A stretch of DNA of 5,219 bases from Candidatus Segetimicrobium genomatis (GTDB taxonomy: Bacteria; Sysuimicrobiota; Sysuimicrobiia; Sysuimicrobiales; Segetimicrobiaceae): NCBI GenBank assembly GCA_005882445.1, contig VBAN01000044.1, forward strand, positions 12,839 through 18,057. Direction: 5' to 3'. Both the position numbers and the translations under genes were made by a program. Below are positions 1 to 4,369 of this stretch, one piece after another. Within the stretch, counting starts at the first letter, position 1. The number at the start of each line of letters is the position of its first letter. The notes under the pieces are model-generated. The model was not told the DNA's origin and made no database searches. It saw nothing but the letters and a program-made list of their open reading frames with translations.

Positions 1-2
1 GA

Positions 3-110
3 CAGGAATCGATACTCGACGACGTCGCAGACCGGCTGGTACCCGATCTGCTGTTAGACCCGATTGGACATCGGATTAGCGAATTCTGTGTAGAGGAGCA
101 GAACCCGTAG
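3..110 (+). CDS. possible C-terminal end of an unidentified protein (partial at left edge)
   Basis: An open frame enters from the left edge and ends at TAG 108-110, giving 35 residues. The peptide begins QESILDDVADRLVPDLL and ends in CVEEQNP. It is mixed acidic and hydrophobic in the manner of an amphipathic helix, unlike the Arg/Pro/Ser-rich translations that wrong frames give in GC-rich DNA. The other two + frames hit stops at 55-57 and 75-77. No family is recognisable, and 35 residues are too few to prove coding. No terminator-like hairpin with a T run follows the stop. Confidence 0.35.
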   Translation, partial: QESILDDVADRLVPDLLLDPIGHRISEFCVEEQNP

Positions 111-246
111 CCGCGATCGAGCAACAGTCGACTCAGCAACCCCACGCATGCGCTGGCGTACCCTCGGTTGCGGTACCCGGGTGGCGTGTAGACCGGCCCG
201 ACCCGAATGCCGCTTTCCTCTAGCCCCGGCAATAGAGCCCCCGGAC

Positions 247-270
247 GGCCTCCTCCAAAAGGAGGAGGTC
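247..270. repeat. inverted repeat: stable hairpin with AAAA loop
   Basis: The arms GGCCTCCTCC (247-256) and GGAGGAGGTC (261-270) pair over ten positions (nine Watson-Crick, one G-U) around the loop AAAA (257-260). No T run follows on either strand, so it is not a standard intrinsic terminator. On a + strand transcript the right arm contains GGAGGAGG, an ideal anti-16S match held in the stem, but no start codon in a plausible frame follows within the usual spacing. Confidence 0.55.
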
Positions 271-393
271 CCATTATCAGGTGAAGGAGTCGGTCGCCAT
301 GTTCATTTGACTGGATGCGCGACAACTCCAGCCCCAAAGAAGCTCATCAACAGAAGGTGTTCACGTCTCCCTGGTGGAAATCGGTCGGGAGAT

Positions 394-453
394 CAGGGCG
401 GCGGGAACAGAGACCCTGTCCGGAAGTCCTTTCGCATCAGCAGGTTCCCGCCG
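394..453 (+). other. possible structured RNA element (crossing inverted repeats) ahead of the SPOR gene
   Basis: CGGCGGGAAC (399-408) and GTTCCCGCCG (444-453) are perfect 10-bp complements 35 bases apart. CAGGG (394-398) is complementary to CCCTG (414-418), which lies inside the loop of the first pair, so the two pairings cross as in an H-type pseudoknot. The element sits 70-130 bases upstream of the SPOR gene start, where a 5' leader would be. It matches no riboswitch or small RNA class I know. The pairings are seen in the sequence; a regulatory role is inference. Confidence 0.3.
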
Positions 454-465
454 GGGGGATCAGAC

Positions 466-519
466 ATGCCATGGTTCGTTGCGCAGGAGTACCATCTCCA
501 CCCCCTCCCCGTGAGTTGA
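466..519 (+). CDS. possible 17-residue leader peptide upstream of the SPOR gene
   Basis: ATG 466 opens a short frame, MPWFVAQEYHLHPLPVS, ending at TGA 517-519, two bases before the GTG start at 522. A G-rich stretch (GGGGGGAT, 453-460) lies upstream at an acceptable distance and could act as a weak ribosome binding site. The GTG at 522 has no visible Shine-Dalgarno of its own, so coupled re-initiation from this short frame is conceivable. The same frame is open from 148 by chance, so openness alone proves nothing. The composition shows no sequence-specific attenuation signal beyond two His codons. Confidence 0.15.
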   Translation: MPWFVAQEYHLHPLPVS

Positions 520-521
520 CC

Positions 522-1810
522 GTGCGAAAAATCATTGTACCGGCGCTTGCCTTTCTCCTGGGGATCACGATCACCTTCATTATCCGGGGGTCCGCCGTCA
601 AGGAACGCGCGGTTGCCCCCGCTGTGCCCAAGGAAACCACCGCCCCAGCTCCTCTACCTCCTCCGGGGAACCCGGGGACGACGCTGTCAACCCAGAACGT
701 GGAGGCCTGGCAGTTGCTGCATGAGGGCCGCGCCCATGAAGCCCAAGACGTCTTCCTGGGAATCCTGTCGACCGACCCCGAGAACCAGGATGCCATGCGA
801 GGATTGGTGGCGGCACGCAGGGGGATGGCCGCCGACGACCCCAGCGAACTGCGCCGGCAAGTGGCGGTATACGAGGATGCCATCAGGCGAGGAACAGACA
901 CAAAGGAGCACTACACACGATTGGCAATGATCATGCTGGTCGCTGCAAGCGAGCGGGCGGCTCAGGAGATCGAGGCTCCCAGCGAGGCGGCCTCTCCTCC
1001 GCTCCGGAAGCCCATCCAAGCGAGTACACCGCCGGCAGTCCCCCAGCCGGAAGATGTCGTCCTCCCCGGCGGGAAACTCCCGCGGCCCCCGGCGCACCCG
1101 GTCAAACCCAGCGGGCTCCAGACAACTCCGCCATCTCCGGCCGCAAAGCGCCCGACGGCGCCGCCGGTCTCCAAGCGCCAGACTGCGCCACCGCGGCCGG
1201 CTCCAGTGCGCCAGGCCGCGCCGCCGCCGGTCCCAGCCCCACAGGCCGCACCACCGGCGCCGGCACCAGCCCCACAGGTTTCGCCACCGCCGCCGGCTTC
1301 AGCCCCACAGGCCGCACTGGCGCCGGCTCCAGCCCGCCCGACCGCGCTGCCGCCCGCCCCAGCGCCGCAGGCCTCGACGCCCCCACCCTCTAAGCCCGCA
1401 CCCGTCACCACGAACCCTCTCTACACGGTTCGGGTCGGCCCGGTCTCCGATCGCGATCGCGCATCGGCTATCGCCAAGCAACTCACGGCCGGGGGATTCT
1501 CGCCAACGATCAGCACGCAGACAGGCCCGGTCTTCCGGGTGGTGTCCGAACCCCTGCCGCGGAGCGTCGCCGAGGATCGCTGGCCGGCGGCACGGCCCAG
1601 TTACTCTTCGGCACCTTTATCTCCCAGAAAGACGCGGAAGGCCTCTCGCAGCGCATCACGGCCCAGGGATACGATGTGTGGGTCGTTCGTGGAGGGCCTG
1701 CCTACACGCTCCAGCTCGGCCCGTATCCTCAATCTTCGGTCGAGACGATTACCGCCATCCTCAAGTCCGGCGCCCCAGATGCGACCGTGTCGGTCGATCC
1801 CGCCCCGTAG
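522..1810 (+). CDS. membrane-anchored TPR-like/SPOR-domain protein, frameshifted
   Basis: SPOR domains bind denuded glycan strands of peptidoglycan, and proteins built this way (FtsN/DedD-like) act in cell division or envelope maintenance. Read from GTG 522, residues 4-21 form a signal anchor. Residues 59-91 resemble a TPR hairpin (AWQLLHEGRAHEAQDVF), followed by further helices to about 146. Residues 152-297 are a Pro/Ala-rich linker, and a SPOR half begins at LYTVRVGPVSDRD (about 300). After about residue 351 this frame turns to Ser/Arg/Pro nonsense and stops at 1814. The sensible continuation lies one base back: LLFGTFISQKDAEGLSQRI, then YTLQLGPYPQSSVETI, a complete second SPOR domain ending at TAG 1808-1810. 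The shift lies near 1572-1580 and needs one missing base (or two extra). It could be a sequencing error, a broken gene or, less likely, programmed frameshifting; no slippery heptamer is visible. The repaired length is about 429 residues. ATG 471 is an alternative start that would put 17 residues before the anchor. Confidence 0.8.
1202..1378 (+). repeat. imperfect tandem repeat, about 33 nt (11-residue Pro/Ala/Gln unit), in the SPOR protein linker
   Basis: The string AGCCCCACAGG recurs at 1235, 1268 (full match) and 1301, a 33-base period. Diverged copies start near 1202 and, with a 30-base step, near 1331 and 1361. Translated units read APQAAPPAPAP, APQVSPPPPAS and APQAALAPAPA. Such extended linkers span the periplasm between a membrane anchor and a wall-binding SPOR domain, and copy number often varies between strains. 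Confidence 0.7.
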
Positions 1811-1815
1811 GTGAG

Positions 1816-2190
1816 CTAAGGGCCAACGCGAAGCGTCGCCACCATCCCGGCTTCCCTGTGGCCGGGCAGACTGCAGTACATGGTATAGATCCCGGGGGGC
1901 AGCGTGGCGGTGACCCTGCCTGTCTGGCCGGGAGCAATGGTGTCGATCTGAGCGACCGTCTTCCCTCCGGAAGCCTCGAGCACGAAGTTGTGGTCGATCT
2001 CGCCTTGATTGTTGACGACGAACGCGACCCCGCCCATCCCCACCACAACGTCTTTGGGGGTGAAGAGGAACTCCTTTTCGATCAGCCCCACCGAAGGCGG
2101 AGCGCCCGCACCCGAACGCGCAAGAGCGAAGAGCGCGCTGGCCGCCAGGAAGGCGACGACCGGTACCGTGACCGCGATCCTCCGAGTCAT
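1816..2190 (-). CDS. secreted type-1 (blue) copper protein, cupredoxin
   Basis: A small electron carrier of the plastocyanin/azurin fold, 124 residues. The N-terminus MTRRIAVTVPVVAFLAASAL is an export signal or anchor (hydrophobic 5-23), so the copper domain (about 35-124) should be periplasmic or membrane-tethered. The type-1 copper ligands are visible: His67 in EIDHNF, then Cys106, His111 and Met116 in YCSLPGHREAGM, a C-x4-H-x4-M loop. I chose ATG 2190-2188 because it overlaps the TGA of the upstream molybdoenzyme (ATGA) and puts the signal at the extreme N-terminus. A longer frame reaching 2247 exists but would add 19 non-signal residues. No separate Shine-Dalgarno is evident, consistent with translational coupling. 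Its position makes it the likely electron acceptor of the sulfite-oxidase-type enzyme; that pairing is inference. The stop lies 5 bases from the end of the convergent SPOR gene. Confidence 0.93.
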   Translation of the reverse strand: MTRRIAVTVPVVAFLAASALFALARSGAGAPPSVGLIEKEFLFTPKDVVVGMGGVAFVVNNQGEIDHNFVLEASGGKTVAQIDTIAPGQTGRVTATLPPGIYTMYCSLPGHREAGMVATLRVGP

Positions 2191-3425
2191 CGCACCGTCA
2201 CGGGGTGTTTGACCACCGCGCCGTACAAGTAGCCCTGGTCGTTCCACGGGACGATGACCGGCTGCCTGGTCCCCCGTTCGTCGGTCGCCCGCGCCCGCAG
2301 GCTGTAATCACCGGGCTGCGCATCCCAGTCCAGGTCCCATCGGACCCAGGCGCGTGGGATGTTGGGCTCCCGCAGGCGCGCCGTCTGCCACGTGATCTCG
2401 CGATCCAGGCTGACTTCCACTTTCGAGATCTTCCCTTCGCCGGACCAGGACCTCCCTCGCAGGAGGGTCCGCCCTGCCAGCACCTCGCCATTCCACGGCA
2501 GCTCAAACGCGCTCTTCACATTCTGAAGCGAGAGTGCCGGGCCTTTGGCCGGAGGGTTCCGCTTGTACTGAGGGCCGACCAGAACGTACGATTCGGTATT
2601 CCACGCGGAGAACTGGGGCTGCTCGGAGACCTCGATCCGTCCTACCCACTTGATATTCGCCACGCCGATCCACCCGGGAACCAGGACGCGGAGGGGGAAG
2701 CCGTGGTCCATCGGCAGGGTCTGCCCGTTCATGGCGTACACGAGGAGCGTATCGTCGGCCAGCGCCTTTGCGATGGGCATCGGCCGGCGCACCTTCAACT
2801 CGTCCAGGCCTTCGGGCATCACGTCCTGGGCCGAGCGCCGCAGTCCCGCCCGATCCAGCACTTCGCGCAGAGGGACACCGGTCCACTCCGCCACCCCAAT
2901 CGCCCCCAACTTCCACTGCCCGCCCTGCGCCTTGTTCCCGTACGACGCTTCGAAGAAGCTCCGGCCATTTCCGGCGCACTCGATGAACCGCATCACCGAC
3001 ACCGACGGGAGGCCGAGGATCTCGTCGTAGGTGAACTCCCGAGGCTCCTCCACCCCGGATCCCTCGACCCGCAGCCGCCAGGTTGCCGCGTCGAGGCGCG
3101 CGGTCCGGCTGTGGTTGCGGACAAAGAACAACTCGTTCGGGACGACGTACCCCCGCGAATACATGACTTCCCAGCGCATCTCCCTGTTGCTGCCGAGTTC
3201 GTTGAAGAACTCCGGGGGAGTCGGCTTGACGATAAGATCGCTGGGGGCCTGAGCAGAAGCCACCTGCGGGCGGAGCCCTCCGATCGCCGCCACGCCTGCG
3301 CCGGCGGCTATGAACTCAAGGAATCGCCGCCGCGAGACCCCGGCGGCCTTCGCCTGCGCGTGGACGAACTGGTCTGTCCTGGCCTGACCGTACGCCTGTT
3401 CGTCGAGCAGATCCTCCCCGCGCAT
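2187..3425 (-). CDS. Tat-exported sulfite-oxidase-family molybdopterin enzyme
   Basis: Members of this family (SorA, SoxC, plant and animal sulfite oxidase) hold a mono-pyranopterin molybdenum cofactor and usually oxidise sulfite or sulfane sulfur. From ATG 3425 the protein has 412 residues. SRRRFLEF (31-38) is a twin-arginine motif followed by a hydrophobic stretch and a likely cleavage site after ASAQA (56-60), so it is folded in the cytoplasm and exported. The molybdenum-binding domain (about 85-270) shows PNELFFVRNH (97-106), the cofactor Cys150 in FIECAGNGR, and MDHGFPLRVLVPGWIG near 239-254 followed by ANIKW. The C-terminal Mo-co dimerisation domain (about 285-412) contains KVEVSLD and AWVRWDLDW. 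No haem-binding CxxCH and no cytochrome b5 domain are present, so electrons must leave to a partner, most likely the overlapping cupredoxin. A GTG at 3428 is also possible, but the AGGAGGT at 3431-3437 is better spaced for ATG 3425. Sulfite as substrate is the family default, not proven here. Confidence 0.93.
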   Translation of the reverse strand: MRGEDLLDEQAYGQARTDQFVHAQAKAAGVSRRRFLEFIAAGAGVAAIGGLRPQVASAQAPSDLIVKPTPPEFFNELGSNREMRWEVMYSRGYVVPNELFFVRNHSRTARLDAATWRLRVEGSGVEEPREFTYDEILGLPSVSVMRFIECAGNGRSFFEASYGNKAQGGQWKLGAIGVAEWTGVPLREVLDRAGLRRSAQDVMPEGLDELKVRRPMPIAKALADDTLLVYAMNGQTLPMDHGFPLRVLVPGWIGVANIKWVGRIEVSEQPQFSAWNTESYVLVGPQYKRNPPAKGPALSLQNVKSAFELPWNGEVLAGRTLLRGRSWSGEGKISKVEVSLDREITWQTARLREPNIPRAWVRWDLDWDAQPGDYSLRARATDERGTRQPVIVPWNDQGYLYGAVVKHPVTVR

Positions 3426-3430
3426 CACGG

Positions 3431-3437
3431 ACCTCCT
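3431..3437 (-). promoter_or_regulatory. ribosome binding site of the sulfite-oxidase-type gene
   Basis: The minus strand reads AGGAGGT, a strong match to the 16S rRNA tail, five bases before ATG 3425 and only two before GTG 3428. This spacing decides the start in favour of the ATG. Confidence 0.8.
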
Positions 3438-3451
3438 CTGAGAATCTAACG

Positions 3452-3470
3452 CCTCGTGGGGTGCACGAGG
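3452..3470. repeat. inverted repeat CCTCGTG / CACGAGG in the leader of the sulfite-oxidase operon
   Basis: CCTCGTG (3452-3458) and CACGAGG (3464-3470) form a 7-bp stem with a 5-base loop. A second CACGAG lies at 3497-3502 and could pair with the same left arm instead. The right arm shares two bases with the neighbouring palindrome at 3469-3487, so the two structures cannot both form fully. Confidence 0.55.
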
Positions 3471-3487
3471 ATCTGAGCCTCAGATCC
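3469..3487. promoter_or_regulatory. 19-bp perfect palindrome, operator-like
   Basis: GGATCTGAG-C-CTCAGATCC has nine perfectly complementary bases on each side of a single central base. With a one-base spacer it is a poor RNA hairpin, because a loop would have to break central pairs, but a good binding site for a dimeric helix-turn-helix regulator. It lies between the divergent transcription units and about 45 bases upstream of the sulfite-oxidase start, downstream of the candidate leftward promoter, where a repressor would block transcription. The regulator is unknown and none is encoded in the window. Confidence 0.5.
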
Positions 3488-3515
3488 GTCCCCGTCCACG
3501 AGCCGGCCGAAGATG

Positions 3516-3545
3516 ATAATATCCTAGGAACCGCTTGAAAAGCAA
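3516..3545 (-). promoter_or_regulatory. candidate sigma-70-type promoter for the leftward molybdoenzyme-cupredoxin operon
   Basis: On the minus strand TTGCTT (3545-3540) and TATTAT (3521-3516) are separated by 18 bases and resemble -35 and -10 boxes (TTGACA, TATAAT). This is the only A/T-rich patch in the divergent region. Transcription would start near 3509, giving a leader of about 85 bases that contains both inverted repeats and the AGGAGGT site. The assignment is by consensus only. Confidence 0.3.
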
Positions 3546-3942
3546 GGGCTGGCCGGGGTTTCTGCCGGGGAAATTTCGCCTAGAATACCGCTTCAGGAGG
3601 ACGCCGGTGTCCTCGACCCGGAGCCCCGCACGGGCGGCCGGTCAGGACCCGGGGGGCGCTTCGAGGAAGCGCTGTTGGCGCTCTCGGGAACGGCCTTCCC
3701 CGCCCTTCGCCGCCGGTTCACCGCGCTCCTGGACTCCCCGAGGCGCCGTGCTCCCTCGTCGGCTCATTACACCGGCGCCCGTCCGCCGGGAGGGCTGGGC
3801 CGATAACAGAGCCTGCGCGCCCTTCATGGGAGGAGTGCGCGCGCCAAACCGGAACTCTCAGGTGACTTCCCCGGGGTCGTCGCGCTCGATCGCGTCGGCG
3901 TTGCCACCGGGCGGTCATGTTGCGAATCGGGGGGAAGACGCG
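3546..3942. other. gene-poor spacer before the rightward operon
   Basis: About 400 bases with no gene I can support. The frame of the downstream gene stays open back to 3535, but that extension is Arg/Pro/Ser-rich with no family feature. AGGAGG (3595-3600) six bases ahead of GTG 3607 is a well-formed initiation site in that same frame, so a much longer version of the downstream gene cannot be excluded. In another frame, 3528-3806 reads a more protein-like stretch (FEEALLALSGTAFPALRRRF) but has no ATG or GTG. The 7-bp hairpin GCGCTTC-GAG-GAAGCGC (3656-3672) lies inside. This may be a decayed gene. Confidence 0.4.
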
Positions 3943-4356
3943 ATGAAACCGACGTTCAGTGACGTGGACGGCGTCAGACGGCACCTCGAGAACCAGATCA
4001 CCCGGTGCGGCGCCCAGATTGCCACAGCGCGGAAAGTTCTCGCAAAGAAAGCGCGCGGCAATGTGCGGCAGGCCACGACCCGAATTGAGGTCTACACCGA
4101 GCGCCGGCGCGCCTATCAGGATGCCCTCAAGGCCCTCAGCGAGATCAGACCCGGCGCCGGTGGTCCCGCTTACCTGAGATCCAACCTCCTCGCGAAGGAT
4201 GAGGTCGCGCGGGTGCAGTCTGCGCTGAAGTTGATCTACGAGACGACCCAACACGGGGGACACGACATCAGCGATGGAAGAGATTGGGCGACCGTCGAAG
4301 GCGAAGCCCAAACAGCGCTCACCATTCTGACCGAAGCCGGGAAGGCGGGCTCCTAA
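3943..4356 (+). CDS. small helical protein of unknown function
   Basis: A 137-residue protein of no family I recognise. Residues 6-70 (VDGVRRHLENQITRC onward to about EIRP) look like long charged helices with repeated Lys/Arg/Glu/Gln and Ala/Leu/Val spacing, possibly a coiled-coil hairpin. A Gly/Pro-rich break (about 67-72) is followed by another helix (KDEVARVQSALKLIYETTQH) and a C-terminal helix. It has one Cys (about residue 23), no signal peptide, no membrane segment and no metal motif. I chose ATG 3943 because GGGGGGAA (3929-3936) precedes it at normal spacing and the composition changes sharply there; the frame is open upstream without features. The stop is 13 bases before the molybdopterin oxidoreductase start, so the two are probably co-transcribed and it could be an accessory or chaperone-like subunit. 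That role is inference from position only. Confidence 0.7.
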   Translation: MKPTFSDVDGVRRHLENQITRCGAQIATARKVLAKKARGNVRQATTRIEVYTERRRAYQDALKALSEIRPGAGGPAYLRSNLLAKDEVARVQSALKLIYETTQHGGHDISDGRDWATVEGEAQTALTILTEAGKAGS

Positions 4357-4357
4357 A

Positions 4358-4362
4358 AGGAG
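4358..4362 (+). promoter_or_regulatory. ribosome binding site of the molybdopterin oxidoreductase gene
   Basis: AGGAG begins two bases after the TAA of the upstream small gene and ends seven bases before ATG 4370. It fixes the start and supports one transcript for both genes. Confidence 0.75.
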
Positions 4363-4369
4363 AACCGCC

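Larger units (their letters stand above)
111..521. other. intergenic region upstream of the SPOR gene, no convincing gene
   Basis: About 410 bases without a gene I can support. An open frame from ATG 148 to 519 exists, but its product is a Cys/Arg/Pro/Gly-rich string with no helices, motif or ribosome binding site. It looks like chance openness in GC-rich DNA. The region does hold two notable inverted repeats (247-270 and 399-453, listed separately) and a possible 17-codon leader peptide (466-519). No tRNA or recognisable riboswitch class was found when I looked for cobalamin, TPP, SAM-I, glycine, c-di-GMP and SRP-like core motifs by eye. Confidence 0.5.

Noticed and set aside
421..440. CCGGAAG loop-like string resembling the SRP RNA apical loop
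   Set aside because: The flanking bases do not form the helix 8 pairing or the asymmetric internal loop of SRP RNA.
148..519. 123-codon open frame in the left intergenic region
   Set aside because: The product is Arg/Pro/Cys/Gly-rich without motif, and there is no ribosome binding site before ATG 148. It fits chance openness in GC-rich DNA.
1448..1459. 12-bp palindrome CGATCGCGATCG
   Set aside because: It is inside the first SPOR half, where the codons encode a sensible Asp-Arg-Asp-Arg stretch. One GATCGC-type palindrome in GC-rich coding DNA is not evidence of a site.
1054..2232. 392-codon + strand open frame across the linker, the SPOR end and the cupredoxin
   Set aside because: It crosses two well-supported genes on different strands and reads as Arg/His/Pro repeats from the GC-rich linker.
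2448..2470. Imperfect hairpin GGACCTCC...GGAGGGTCC
   Set aside because: It lies within the well-conserved coding region of the molybdoenzyme, has a bulge, and has no T run.
2205..3449. 414-codon + strand open frame opposite the sulfite-oxidase gene
   Set aside because: It is an antisense shadow: the minus strand has a complete recognisable enzyme with Tat signal and Mo-ligand Cys. The + product is Arg/Pro/His-rich with no family features.
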